Positions 49,085 to 61,319 of a stretch of 64,000 bases of DNA are shown piece after piece. The notes beneath the pieces are model-generated. The model searched no databases. It was not told the DNA's origin and saw only the letters and a program-made list of their open reading frames with translations. How positions within the stretch are numbered: the first letter of the stretch is position 1; each line of letters opens with the position of its first letter. The position numbers and the translations under genes were made by a program. The stretch is from Aequorivita sp. HC6-5 (GTDB taxonomy: Bacteria > Bacteroidota > Bacteroidia > Flavobacteriales > Flavobacteriaceae): assembly GCA_905182755.1 (NCBI GenBank), contig CAJJCS010000001.1, positions 169,269 to 233,268 on the forward strand, in the 5' to 3' direction.

Positions 49085-49424
49085 AAATGATGACGGCTCT
49101 ATATCTTTTAGAAAAAAAGCTTGACCTACATTACATTATACTTTTTAATTTTCATCAGTTTATTTTGCCTTATTATTTGGCTAGGTGTGGCTTGTTTTTC
49201 GCCTAAAACAAGCCGTAAAATACTTTTTTTGTTCACATAATTGTAATAATTTTGTTTAATACTTGCAAAGCATGTAAGTGGTTGTTTTTTAATTAATTAG
49301 CCTCTTTGATGTAAGTCAAGGAGGCGAAGCCGTTTTGTAAACTAAGCTATTAAGGCTTTTTAATTTTTACAAAACAGAAAATGGTGTTCCAATTTAGAAA
49401 TTTATAATTATAACAATATTACCC
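49085..49424 (+). promoter_or_regulatory. structured leader region ahead of the polysaccharide genes
   Basis: 340 nt without a gene. Three stem-loops follow one another: a perfect 10-bp stem GGCTTGTTTT/AAAACAAGCC (49189-49214) with a later T7; a 10-bp stem with one mismatch GCCTCTTTGA/TCAAGGAGGC (49300-49325); and a 10-bp long-range inverted repeat GTTTTGTAAA/TTTACAAAAC (49332-49341 and 49366-49375). The first is terminator-like; the others could be an antitermination or leader structure controlling the downstream operon. Confidence 0.55.
49189..49237 (+). terminator. terminator-like hairpin after the WecA-like gene
   Basis: Perfect 10-bp stem (49189-49198 and 49205-49214), 6-nt loop, and a T7 run starting at 49224. 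It probably separates the initiating transferase transcript from the following operon or attenuates read-through. Confidence 0.6.
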
Positions 49425-49848
49425 ATGAAAAAAAAGGCAATCATTGTCTCTGGATATTTTAACCCCATTCATAAAGGGCATCTTGAGTATTTTCAAAATG
49501 CCAAAAAGTTGGCAGATTTTCTTTTTGTTATTGTTAATAGTGACCATCAAAGAGCATTAAAACAAAGTAAAGAGTTTCAGCTTGAAGATGAGCGCATGCT
49601 AATAGTCTCTTCGTCTAAAACCTGTAGATAAAGCTGTTTTATCTATAGATAAAGACAGAACTGTTTGCGAGACTATTGCCAGTATTGCCAAGGAGTATGG
49701 CCAAGAGTATGATTTAGCTTTCGCAAATGGGGGAGACCAAAACAATAATACCATACCAGAGCGTCCCATTTGTGAGAAGATGGGTATTGCGCTACTAGAC
49801 GGTTTGGGAGATAAAATACAATCAAGTAGCTGGCTTTTAAAAAAATAG
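49425..49848 (+). CDS. cytidylyltransferase-like nucleotidyltransferase, frame interrupted once
   Basis: About 141 aa. The first frame (49425-49631) carries the HxGH nucleotidyl-transfer motif in GYFNPIHKGHLEYF. After about 49605 the sequence continues in another frame as LKPVDKAVLSIDKDRTVCET, then LAFANGGDQNNN and a stop at 49846-49848. Family: cytidylyl/adenylyltransferase-like (RfaE C-terminal, glycerol-3-P cytidylyltransferase and relatives). Next to a sugar-phosphate isomerase-like cupin it may activate a sugar or polyol phosphate for the polysaccharide; the substrate is not known. Confidence 0.78.
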
Positions 49849-49850
49849 TT

Positions 49851-50337
49851 ATGACCAATTTACTACCATAGAAAAAGAGCTTACCAAGCATCAATTTAAA
49901 GATAGACTCCTATGATCATAGCCGTCCTTGGGGAGGTTTTTTTGTAATTAAAGAAGAAGATGCCCAGCGTTTCTCCAACATATATTTTGATGGCTTTGAT
50001 GTAGATACCCTTCGCAAAGCCGGTAAACTAAGTCCAAAAATACTTGCGGTAAAACCTCAGGCAAGATTATCTTGGCAATACCACCACAGAAGAGCAGAGA
50101 CCTGGCGTGTTTTAGAGGGACCTGTTGGCGTTATTAGAAGTTTTGATGACTACGCAAAAACCTATGATAACCCATCATGAAGGGGATGTTATCACCCTTA
50201 AAAAAGGAGAACGTCACCGTCTTATTGGCCTAGATACTTGGGGTGTTGTTGCAGAGTTTTGGCAGCATACAGATGCCATGTCACCTTCAAACGAGGATGA
50301 TATTGTGAGATTGCAGGATGACTACGCTAGAGAATAA
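49851..50337 (+). pseudogene. cupin-type sugar-phosphate isomerase (mannose-6-P isomerase II-like), frame interrupted several times
   Basis: About 161 codons encoding a type II phosphomannose isomerase-like cupin: FTTIEKELTKHQFK, SYDHSRPWGGFFVIKEED, PQARLSWQYHHRRAETW, then GEGDVITLKKGERHRLIGLD and WGVVAEFWQHTD. The frame shifts near 49858 (one base missing), 49910 (one extra) and 50160-50175. Only 50125-50337 is open as a stand-alone ORF. Similar genes next to a nucleotidyltransferase are frequent in Flavobacteriia capsule loci. A mannose-6-P role would fit the downstream GDP-mannose enzymes, but a heptose role is the alternative. Confidence 0.75.
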
Positions 50338-50342
50338 TTACC

Positions 50343-52420
<2,078 letters not shown>

Positions 52421-52440
52421 AAATTTATAAATAGAGATTT

Positions 52441-53830
52441 ATGAAAATTAAAAATATTTGCTGTATTGGCGCTTGATGTTGGAGGCCCAACAATGGCCGT
52501 AATTGCCCAGAAAAACCCAGATATTACCGTTACTGTTGTAGACGTAAACGCCCAGCGTATACAAGACTGGAATGATACAGACCTTACTAAACTACCAATC
52601 TATGAGCCAGGTCTTGATACTGTAGTGGCAGAGGCCCGTGGCCGTAATTTGTTTTTCTCAACAAATGTGGATGATGCTATAGACAAGGCAGAAATGATTT
52701 TTATATCTGTAAACACCCCTACCAAAACCTATGGTGCTGGAAAAGGCATGGCCGCAGATTTAAAATATGTAGAGCTTTGTGCTCGCCAAATTGCCAGGGT
52801 TGCCACCTCTGATAAAATTGTGGTTGAAAAATCTACCCTTCCTGTAAAAACTGCGGAGGCTATCCAAAGCATACTAGATAATACTGGTAATGGAGTAAAC
52901 TTCCAGATACTCTCCAACCCAGAGTTTTTGGCAGAGGGTACCGCCATGAGAGATTTGGCCATGCCAGATAGAGTGCTTATTGGTGGCAACCAAACCAAAG
53001 AGGGAAAAGAGGCTATTGCCGCCTTAGTTAGATGTTACAGCTCTTGGGTTGCCAAAGAAAACATATTAACCACCAATTTGTGGTCATCAGAGCTGTCTAA
53101 GCTTACTGCAAATGCTTTTTTAGCGCAGCGTATATCTTCTATCAACTCCTTGTCTGCCCTTTGTGAGGCAACAGGGGCTAATGTATCAGAGGTTGCAAAG
53201 GCCATTGGTATGGATTCTAGAATTGGCCCTAAATTTCTGCAGGCCTCTGTTGGCTTTGGAGGTTCTTGTTTCCAAAAAGATATTTTAAATTTAGTATACA
53301 TATCAAAATCTTTAGGCCTTACAGAAGTAGCAGATTATTGGCATCAAGTTATTTTGATGAATAATTACCAAAGAGATCGTTTTGTAAAAACATGATTAAA
53401 ACCATGTATAACACCGTTTCTGGTAAAACCATTGCTTTTTTGGGTTGGGCTTTTAAAAAAGACACCAATGATACCAGAGAATCTGCAGCCATTTATGTGG
53501 CAGACATGCTTATAGAAGAGCAGGCTACCATATAAAGTGTATGATCCTAAAGTTACTTGCTACCCAAATGCTGAATGATCTTGATTATTTAAACACGCGA
53601 TCCCAGAAAGAGAACGCATCATTTTTGCAAACAAATGAGATCCATACGAAGCCTTAGAAGGCGCACACGCAGTGGCTGTTCTTACAGAGTGGGATGAGTT
53701 TAAAAGCTATAATTGGCAGACTATCTATGATGCCATGCAAAAGCCCGCCTTTGTGTTTGATGGCCGTAATATTTTAGACAAACAAAAATTAGAAGCTATT
53801 GGTTTTGTATACACAGCAATAGGGAGTTAA
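52441..53830 (+). pseudogene. ugd: UDP-glucose 6-dehydrogenase, frame interrupted several times
   Basis: About 463 aa in full. Start [11 protein letters not shown]; the NAD-binding GYVGGPT region is disrupted near 52474-52480 and the open part is 52466-53395. Then [26 protein letters not shown], the catalytic Cys in [11 protein letters not shown], and after a break at about 53390 ([12 protein letters not shown]) the C-terminal UDP-binding part (GKTIAFLGWAFKKDTNDTRE). Further shifts near 53530-53640. Makes UDP-glucuronate from UDP-glucose, supplying acidic sugar to the polysaccharide. Confidence 0.87.
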
Positions 53831-54860
53831 TGATGGAGTCAAAAAAATACTTGTTACTGGAGCTGCTGGTTTTATTGGCTATCATTTATGTGAAGCCCTC
53901 ATAAAACAAGGCCATCATGTTATTGGCCTAGATAACATTAATGATTATTATGATGTAAACCTTAAATATGCTCGCCTTAATGAGTTAGGTATACAAAAGG
54001 AAGCTGCAACGGTGTTTGCAGAAATATCAGAAAGTATACTGCATGGCAATAAAATGCAATTTATCCGGCTCAATCTTGAAGATAGAGACGCCTTGCCAAA
54101 CTTATTTAAAACATATTAATTTGAATAGTATGTAACCTTGCTGCGCAGCCTGGGGTTAGGTACTCCATAGAAAATCCAGAAGCATATATAGATAGTAATA
54201 TTACTGGCTTTTTAAATATTTTAGAATGTTGCCGCCGCCACAATGTTAAACGTTTAGTATATGCATCAAGCTCTAGTGTGTATGGTAATAGTGATGATAT
54301 ACCATTTAAAGAAACGGCAAATGTGGATGCCCCTATAAGTTTGTATGCAGCCACAAAAAAAGCAATGAGCTAATGGCCATACCTACAGCCATTTATATAA
54401 TATTGAAACCATAGGTTTACGCTTTTTTACCGTCTATGGCCCCTGGGGTAGGCCAGATATGGCCATGTTTTTATTTACAGATGCCATTATAAACAACAAA
54501 CCCATAAAGGTGTTTAATAACGGTAATCTCTCTAGAGACTTTACCTATATAGATGATATTGTGGATGGCGTTGTTAATACCCTTGTAAAAGATTCTAAAA
54601 ATGATAGCTTATACAAACTCTATAATATCGGTAACGGCAAACCAGTGCAGCTACTAGATTTTATAGAGTCTTTAGAAAAAGACTAGGTATTTCGGCTATA
54701 AAAAAGATGTTACCCATGCAAGCCGGTGATGTACATCAAACTTTTGCAGACACCTCTAGGCTTAGCGCATGATTATAATTACAAACCACAAATTACCGTA
54801 GATAAAGGAATCAAGGAGTTTGTGTTGTGGTACAAAAGTTTTTATAAAAACAACAATTAA
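53830..54860 (+). pseudogene. UDP-glucuronate 4-epimerase-like NAD-dependent epimerase, frame interrupted several times
   Basis: About 343 aa in full, the family length. [39 protein letters not shown] (typical of UDP-glucuronate epimerases), [36 protein letters not shown] and PMQAGDVHQTFADTS. Frames change near 53850, 54105-54125, 54358, 54685 and 54770; only 54459-54686 is long and open. Converts UDP-GlcA to UDP-GalA, using Ugd's product directly. Its ATG overlaps the ugd stop. Confidence 0.85.
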
Positions 54861-54862
54861 TA

Positions 54863-55351
54863 ATGTTTGCTACATTAAAAATATCAAAAAGGCATGTTGC
54901 CAAATCGCTCTCCTGGAGGTTCATTGGTAGTCTTGATACCTTACTATTTACGTGGCTTGTTACAGGAAATTTTAGTGATGGGCTTAATGTATCACTAGTA
55001 ACAACCATCACAAAACTTGTTTGGTATTATATCCATGAACAGTTTTGGTTTAAATCAAGTGTCGCAGACTCAAACAAAAGGCATATTATCAAAACCTTTT
55101 CATGGCGTTTTGTTGGTACCATAGATACTGTTGTTTTAGGTTGGATACTAACGGGCAACCCACTAATAGGTCTTAAAATTGGGCTTTTTGAAACAGTTTC
55201 AAAAATGCTATTGTATTTTGGGCATGAAAAATTATGGTATAAAATTAATTTTGGTTTGGATAAAAGAATCAAAGCTAGAAGATTAGAAAATATTAAATCA
55301 CAAAGAACAATAAGTAATCATGAGTTTACACACTGTAAAGCACGACTATAA
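54863..55351 (+). CDS. membrane protein with two DUF2061 domains
   Basis: 162 aa, intact, and the only clean gene between 49.6 and 58.9 kb. Two tandem copies of DUF2061 are visible: KRHVAKSLSWRFIGSLDTLLFTWLVTG and KRHIIKTFSWRFVGTIDTVVLGWILTG, each followed by a second helix and an HEQFWF or HEKLWY motif. Small inner-membrane domain of unknown function. In marine Flavobacteriia it is repeatedly found beside cysC/cysN, which suggests a role in sulfate handling. Its end overlaps the cysC start by 32 nt. The last dozen residues may be altered by a shift. Confidence 0.85.
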   Translation: MFATLKISKRHVAKSLSWRFIGSLDTLLFTWLVTGNFSDGLNVSLVTTITKLVWYYIHEQFWFKSSVADSNKRHIIKTFSWRFVGTIDTVVLGWILTGNPLIGLKIGLFETVSKMLLYFGHEKLWYKINFGLDKRIKARRLENIKSQRTISNHEFTHCKARL

Positions 55352-55906
55352 AACTACCAAAACCCAGCGTGAGAACTTGCACGGGCATAAAGCCTATTTG
55401 ATTATGGTTTACAGGCCTCTCTGGTTCTGGGAAATCTACCTTGGCTAATTTGGTAGAGATTGCCTTGCACAAACAAGGAATATCTACCTATATCTTAGAT
55501 GGAGATAACATGCGCCAAGGCATAAATAAAGATTTAAGCTTCGCGCCCCAGGACCGCTCAGAAAATATACGCCGCATTGCAGAGATTGGTAATCTAATGC
55601 TAGATGCAGGCGTTGTAACTCTAGCAGCTTTTGTGTCTCCCTATATAAAAGATAGAGAGGCTGTAAAACAAATTGTAGGCCCAGATAATTTTATAGAAAT
55701 ATACGTAAACACCTCTCTTGCAGAGTGTGAACGCCGGGATGTAAAAGGGCTTTATAAAAAAGCAAGAACTGGAGAAATTAAAAACATGACGGGTATTTCT
55801 GCGCCTATACCAGGCGCCAATACATCCAGATTTAGAAGTTGTTACTGATGGGCAACCTATTGAAGAAAGTGTAAAAACCATCCTAGAATTTATAAATATA
55901 AATTAA
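55320..55906 (+). pseudogene. cysC: adenylyl-sulfate kinase (CysC), frame interrupted several times
   Basis: About 195 aa in full. N-terminus KHDYKTTKTQRENLHGHKA; after a shift near 55400 the P-loop [18 protein letters not shown]; then the open frame 55441-55848 with [39 protein letters not shown] and [17 protein letters not shown]; a last shift near 55815 leads to [16 protein letters not shown]. Phosphorylates APS to PAPS, the sulfate donor for sulfotransferases. Confidence 0.92.
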
Positions 55907-55916
55907 AGTAAGGCAT

Positions 55917-56821
55917 ATGGGTAATTATGTAATCAATCATTTAAGAGAGTTAGAATCTGAGGCTATTTTTGTGATTCGCGAAATAGCAGCGCAATTTGAG
56001 AATCCTGTGTTTATTATTTTCTGGAGGGTAAAGACTCTATATTTTAACTCATTTGGCAAAAAAGCCTTTTATCCTGCTAAAATCCCATTTCCCTTAATTC
56101 ATGTAGATACAGGGCATAATTTTCCTGAAACCATTGCTTTTAGAGATAGCTGTTAAAATGAACTAGGGGTTCAACTTATTGTGGGTTCTGTGCAAGAAGC
56201 GATAGATAAAGGTCGCGCTAAAGAAGAAACAGGCGCAGATGCTTCTAGAAATGCATTACAAATTGTCTCTTTACTAGACACCCTTGAGAAGTACAAAGTA
56301 GATGCTGCTATGGGCGGTGCAAGACGTGATGAAGAGAAAGCAAGAGCCAAAGAACGTTTTTTCTCTCACCGTGATGAGTTTGGACAGTGGGATCCTAAAA
56401 ACCAACGCCCAGAGCTTTGGAATTTATTTAATGGGCGTAAAAATTATGGAGAGCACTTTAGAGTATTTCCTATTTCAAACTGGACAGAGATGGACGTTTG
56501 GGAATATATTAAACTAGAAAATATAGAGTTACCTATCCCTCTATTTTTCTCATCAGCGTGATTGCGTAGTGAGAGATGGTGTTATTTTGCAAACTCTGAG
56601 TTTATTAAATTAAAACCAGGAGAGAAGGTGGTAAATATGACCATTCGCTACCGAACGTGTGGCGATATGCCTATTACAGGTGCTGTAGAATCTGAGGCAG
56701 ATACCTTAGAAAAATTATTGAAGAAATTGCAACCACTCGAACCACCGAGCGTGGCGGCCGCGCAGATGATAAACGGGCAGAAACTGCCATGGAAGATCGT
56801 AAAAAACAAGGATATTTTTAA
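55917..56821 (+). pseudogene. cysD: sulfate adenylyltransferase subunit 2 (CysD), frame interrupted several times
   Basis: About 301 aa in full. Fragments 55917-56156, 56181-56561 and 56562-56828 cover it. Seen: YVINHLRELESEAIFVIREI, LIHVDTGHNFPETIAFRD, AAMGGARRDEEKARAKER, RVFPISNWTEMDVWEYI and TIRYRTCGDMPITGAVES. The PP-loop SGGKDS is readable only by switching frames around 56015-56040, where the long ORF carries an out-of-frame patch. With CysN it makes APS from ATP and sulfate. Confidence 0.92.
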
Positions 56822-56875
56822 AATCTAAGTCTTAGAGCAAACTATTAAAATTAATACTAAGTAATAGCATCAAAA

Positions 56876-58143
56876 ATGAAATATAAAAATATAGAATTAT
56901 TACGTTTTACTACTGCAGGGAGTGTAGATGACGGAAAAAGCACCTTAATTGGAAGATTGTTATATGATAGTAAATCTATCTTTCAAGACCAATTAGATGC
57001 CGTAGAGGCTTCTAGTAAAAATAAAGGCTTTGATTATGTAGATTTATCTTTACTTACAGACTGGCTTAAATCTGAGAGAGAACAAGGTATTACTATTGAT
57101 GTAGCCTACCGTTATTTTGCAACACCAAAGCGTAAATTTATTATTGCAGATACTCCAGGACACATTCAGTATACCAGAAACATGGTAACGGGTGCCTCTA
57201 CTGCCAATCTTGCTATTATACTCATAGATGCTCGAAAGGCATGTTAGAGCAAACACACCGTCATTCATTTATTGCCTCTTACTGCGTATCCCACACGCTA
57301 TTGTATGTGTAAACAAGATGGATTTGGTAGCCTATAGTGAAGATGTTTACAATAAAATTGTCTCAGATTTTAAAGCCTTTGCATCTAAGTTAGAAATTAA
57401 TGACATACAATTTATTCCCATTTCTGCTCTTAGCAGGAGATAATGTAGTAACAAATCTAAAAAACATGGATTGGTACCAGGGAAGTACTATGATGTATCA
57501 TCTAGAAACCGTTCATATTTCTAGTGATTACAACCACATAGATTGCCGTTTTCCGATACAATCTGTAATACGGCCTCACACCCTAGAGAATCAAGATTTC
57601 AGAGGTTTTGCAGGACGTATAGACGGAGGAGTTTTTAAACCCGGAGATAAGGTTAAAACCTTGCCATCTGGTTTTGTATCTACCATTAAAACCATTGAGC
57701 TTAACGGTGAGACAATTGCAGAGGCCTTTGCACCCATGTCCGTATACCATGACCTCTGGAAGATGAGATTGATACCAGTCGCGGAGACATGATTGTACGA
57801 GAAAACTAACGTCCCAGAAAGTGGCCAAGATCTAGAAGTATGTTGTACTTGGATGAGTAGTAACCTTCAGCGCGTACCAAAGTAGTTATATAAACATACC
57901 ACCAATGAATGTGTGGGAATGGTAAAAGAATTAAAATATAAGATAGACATCAATACCCTGCATCGTATTGAAGGTATAGATCAAAATAGCCATGAACGAT
58001 ATTGCGAGTATTTCATTCGTACCTCTAAGCCTCTTTTTTATGATGTCTACAAAAAAAATCGCCAAACAGGTAGTATTATTATTATTGACGAGCAAACCAA
58101 TGAAACCATTGGAGCTGGGATGATTGTTTATATAAAATCATGA
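56876..58143 (+). pseudogene. cysN: sulfate adenylyltransferase subunit 1 (CysN, GTPase), frame interrupted at least five times
   Basis: About 422 aa in full. N-terminal GTPase with G1 [18 protein letters not shown]2 [15 protein letters not shown]3 [20 protein letters not shown]4 CVNKMDL; then the EF-Tu-like beta domains (QSVIRPHTLENQDFRGFAGRI, LNGETIAEAF, VKELKYKIDINTLHRI). Shifts near 57237, 57282, 57430, 57745-57760 and 57810-57900. Activates CysD by GTP hydrolysis. Stop overlaps the cysQ start (ATGA). Confidence 0.92.
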
Positions 58144-58934
58144 AACAGATTATTACAATCACAGCCATGTACTAGCAGCTTCTAGAAGCTGGTAAAGCCA
58201 TCCTAGATATTTACCACTCTGGAGAATTTGATATAGAAATTAAAGGGGATAACTCTCCTTTAACTAGGGCAGATACAGCTTCTCACAATGTGATTATGTC
58301 TTTTTTAAAAAGACAGGGATTCCTGTTCTCTCTGAAGAGGGCAGAGACATCTCTTACCAGGAGCGTAAAGATTGGAAGCAGCTTTGGATTGTAGACCCTA
58401 TAGACGGCACCAAAGAATTTATAAAGCGCAATGGAGAGTTTACGGTAAATATTGCTTTAATTGAAAATCGGAAAACACGCATCGGGGTTATTTTTGTGCC
58501 TGTAACGGGTGAGTTGTATTTTTCTAGCAAAGAAATAGGTGCTTTTAAAGCAGCTGTAATCTTAGAAATTTTGATATTGAACCTATACTAACAAAAGCAG
58601 ATAAATTACCATTACAAAGAGAAGATCAAACCTTTACAATTGTGGCAAGTAGATCTCATATGTCTCCAGAAACGGAAGAATATGTGCAAGAAATGCGTAG
58701 ATATCCATGGCGCAGTGAATTTAATCTCAAAAGGAAGCTCTTTAAAACTATGTATGGTGGCAGAAGGTACTGCCAATTGTTATCCTCGTTTTGCACCCAC
58801 TATGGAGTGGGATACCGCAGCAGGACAAGCCATTTGTGAGCATGCCGGGTTTCATGTTATTGATTGGAAAACAAAAAGAAACAATGAAATACAATCGAGA
58901 ACAATTATTGAATAATTGGTTTTTGGTAACTTGA
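58140..58934 (+). pseudogene. cysQ: 3'(2'),5'-bisphosphate nucleotidase CysQ, frame interrupted several times
   Basis: About 264 aa in full, family length. Readable in patches: LLEAGKAILDIYHSGEFDIE, LTRADTASHNVIMS, LWIVDPIDGTKEFIKRNGEF (the inositol-monophosphatase metal motif), [20 protein letters not shown] and a typical end [15 protein letters not shown]. Shifts near 58175, 58310, 58555, 58700-58740 and 58880. It hydrolyses PAP, the product of sulfotransferases, and so belongs with the sulfotransferases that follow. Confidence 0.9.
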
Positions 58935-58948
58935 ATATTATAGATTAA

Positions 58949-59926
58949 ATGGTTGTTTCCTTTAATAAAATTAAACGAAAAATATATCTCATATTAGACA
59001 TTCCAAGACAAATACTAATTTATTTAATATGGAGATATAAAAGGTACGATTTAAAAGATAGTTTAGTGATATTTAGTGAAGCAAGAGGAGGAAGTACTTG
59101 GCTCATGGAAATTTTGAGTAATATTCCAAATTCATGTTTGAATTGGGAGCCTCTTCATGTTGCAAAAGGGATAGTACCCAAGAAGTTGAGATTTGGATCT
59201 AGACCTTTCATTCCAACTAGAGATAAAAGTGAAACATATTTAAATCTATTTAAAAGAATAATAAGCTTTTCAATTTCTACAAAATGGTCAAGAAAGTATT
59301 TATCAATATCTAAAATTTTGAGTAGTAAATTTGTTATTACAAAATTTACTAGGGCAAATTTATTAGTACCCTATATTATAAAAAATTTGAAATTTGATAA
59401 AAAGCCAATTTTTTTAATCAGGCACCCAGTGGACACATGTTTATCAGCAATAAACACTTTCAAGACCAAGAGTTGGGTTGGTAATTATGATGAAATACCC
59501 GATGTAATCAATAATGATAGATATCATGAAAATATTGATTTTCTTTCCTGTCTTGAATCTCAAATAGAGGTTTGTATTGCAAATTGGTGTTTAAATAACG
59601 TTTCTACTTTAAATAATGTTGAATTAATGAATAAAATGTCAGTAATTTTTTATTATGATTTGATTTTAGATCCATCTATTCAAATCAAAAAGATTTCAAA
59701 TGATTTAAAATTAAGTGAGTATGAAAAAAACAAATTACTTTCAGTTGATTTTAGAAAGCCAAGTTCAACATCAGTAACTGGACAATTAAAGAATACTCCT
59801 AAAGAACAATTAAATAAAAACTTTAATCGATTAAGTTTAGATGACAAAGATAGAATACAAATGATATTTGATTATTTTGACTTCAAATTATTTGACGCAT
59901 ATTCACCAGAACCAAAAATAATCTAA
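58949..59926 (+). CDS. sulfotransferase family protein 1
   Basis: 325 aa, intact. The PAPS-binding P-loop-like motif FSEARGGSTWLMEIL is at about residues 42-56 (5'-phosphosulfate binding), and the 3'-phosphate motif in FLIRHPVDTCLSAIN at about residue 152. Near the C-terminus SVTGQLKNTPKEQL may be the third conserved region. N-terminal residues 10-30 are hydrophobic but basic, perhaps membrane-associated. Much more A/T-rich than the genes before it. With cysDNC upstream it probably sulfates the polysaccharide or its lipid-linked repeat unit. Confidence 0.86.
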   Translation: MVVSFNKIKRKIYLILDIPRQILIYLIWRYKRYDLKDSLVIFSEARGGSTWLMEILSNIPNSCLNWEPLHVAKGIVPKKLRFGSRPFIPTRDKSETYLNLFKRIISFSISTKWSRKYLSISKILSSKFVITKFTRANLLVPYIIKNLKFDKKPIFLIRHPVDTCLSAINTFKTKSWVGNYDEIPDVINNDRYHENIDFLSCLESQIEVCIANWCLNNVSTLNNVELMNKMSVIFYYDLILDPSIQIKKISNDLKLSEYEKNKLLSVDFRKPSSTSVTGQLKNTPKEQLNKNFNRLSLDDKDRIQMIFDYFDFKLFDAYSPEPKII

Positions 59927-60029
59927 AAAAAACCCCATCATAAATTAGAAATTTTGAGGGTTCATTAGCATATTAATCAGGTTTGACATAAATAAAATAT
60001 AAAATTAAATTTTTATTATAAAACAACAT

Positions 60030-61319
60030 ATGGAAGTTTCAAAACAAACACTTAGAGGTCAAGTAAAAATTAGTGGTGCTAAAAATAGTAGTCTTAGGCT
60101 TTTAGCGGCGTCACTTTTGACAGATAAAAAAATAATTTTAGAAAATTATCCTTCCCAACTCTTAGATGTTAAAGTTCATGAAGGAATGTTAAAAGTCCTC
60201 GGAAAAGAAATAGTTCACTTGTCTCCTGATTCAGTTCATATTATTGAAACTCAAAACAACGCTATTACAGATTTAATCTGGAATGAAAGGTCAATAAGAA
60301 ATACCTTACTAATTTTAGGTGCTTTAACAACACGTTTTGGTAAGGGTAAAGTTCCCCTTCCTGGAGGGTGTAAGTTAGGAGAACGAAAATATGATCTGCA
60401 TGTTTTAGCACTTGAAACTTTGGGAGCAAAAGTTTGGGAGGAGGATGGTTTCCTCTGCGCTGAGGCAAAAAACGGTAGATTAGAAGGTTCTGTTATTAAT
60501 TTACCGATGAGATCTACTGGTGCGACAGAAAATTCAATATTAATGGGTGTGTTGGCCTCTGGAAAAACTAGAATTTACAATCCACATATTAGGCCAGAAA
60601 TTATAGACCTCATTAATATGTTAAACAAGATGGGGGCAAAAATAAAAGTTTTTGGTCAACGCTCAATTGAAATTGTAGGGGTTGATTTTTTGAATGGTGT
60701 TACTCATAGTGTCATACCAGATAATATGGAAGCCTTAACTTGGGCGATAGGATCTGTTGTTACTGGAGGAGATGTTGAGATTTTAAATTTCCCTTTTGAG
60801 CATTTAGAGGTGCCATTAATTTATCTTAGAGAAAGTGGAATGAACTTTTTTAAAGGTGAAAATTCTTTAATTGTCAGAGGCGGAAAACCATTTCCTATTG
60901 AAATTAGTACTGGACCCTATCCAGGAATTAATTCTGATATGCAACCCCTATTCGCGGTTTATGGAGCCATGTCTCAAGGGGTATCTAAGGTAATTGATTT
61001 GCGTTTCCCTGGTAGGTATGGATATGCAGAAGAACTTTCTAAAATGGATTATCCATATAATGGATGGCTTTTTTTACGTTTTACGGAAGATCATTTTAAA
61101 AGGCCAAACTTTGTAAAAGCACTTGATTTAAGAGCTGGAATGGCATTACTTCTTGCGGGCCTAACCTGCGAAGAGCCAATTATAATTGAAGATGATTGGC
61201 AAATTTTTATGGGGGATCATGCACATAAGGATATCCTCGAAGCCGACGAAGTTGAGATTAATTATCCATTTAGGGATTCACAAAACCGCAAGTACTTTTT
61301 TTCAAAAAAAAATCTTTAA
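60030..61319 (+). CDS. MurA-like enolpyruvyl transferase paralogue
   Basis: 429 aa, about the length of MurA, which transfers enolpyruvate from PEP to the 3-OH of UDP-GlcNAc. Seen: VKISGAKNSSL (Lys18-Asn19, matching Lys22-Asn23 of E. coli), LPGGCKLGERKYDLH (Cys114 and Arg119, matching Cys115 and Arg120), NSDMQPLF (Asp303, matching Asp305), Arg329 (matching Arg331) and DLRAGMALLLAGL. The C-terminus departs: the usual HIDRGYE with Arg397 is replaced by WQIFMGDHAHKDIL. Located among sulfotransferases in an exopolysaccharide locus, it is unlikely to be the housekeeping MurA and may make an enolpyruvyl or lactyl-ether sugar nucleotide. Its last 68 nt overlap the next gene in another frame. Confidence 0.85.
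   Translation: MEVSKQTLRGQVKISGAKNSSLRLLAASLLTDKKIILENYPSQLLDVKVHEGMLKVLGKEIVHLSPDSVHIIETQNNAITDLIWNERSIRNTLLILGALTTRFGKGKVPLPGGCKLGERKYDLHVLALETLGAKVWEEDGFLCAEAKNGRLEGSVINLPMRSTGATENSILMGVLASGKTRIYNPHIRPEIIDLINMLNKMGAKIKVFGQRSIEIVGVDFLNGVTHSVIPDNMEALTWAIGSVVTGGDVEILNFPFEHLEVPLIYLRESGMNFFKGENSLIVRGGKPFPIEISTGPYPGINSDMQPLFAVYGAMSQGVSKVIDLRFPGRYGYAEELSKMDYPYNGWLFLRFTEDHFKRPNFVKALDLRAGMALLLAGLTCEEPIIIEDDWQIFMGDHAHKDILEADEVEINYPFRDSQNRKYFFSKKNL

Noticed and set aside
59927..60029. Terminator after sulfotransferase 1
   Set aside because: Only a 5-bp AACCC/GGGTT pairing with a long loop; too weak to call.
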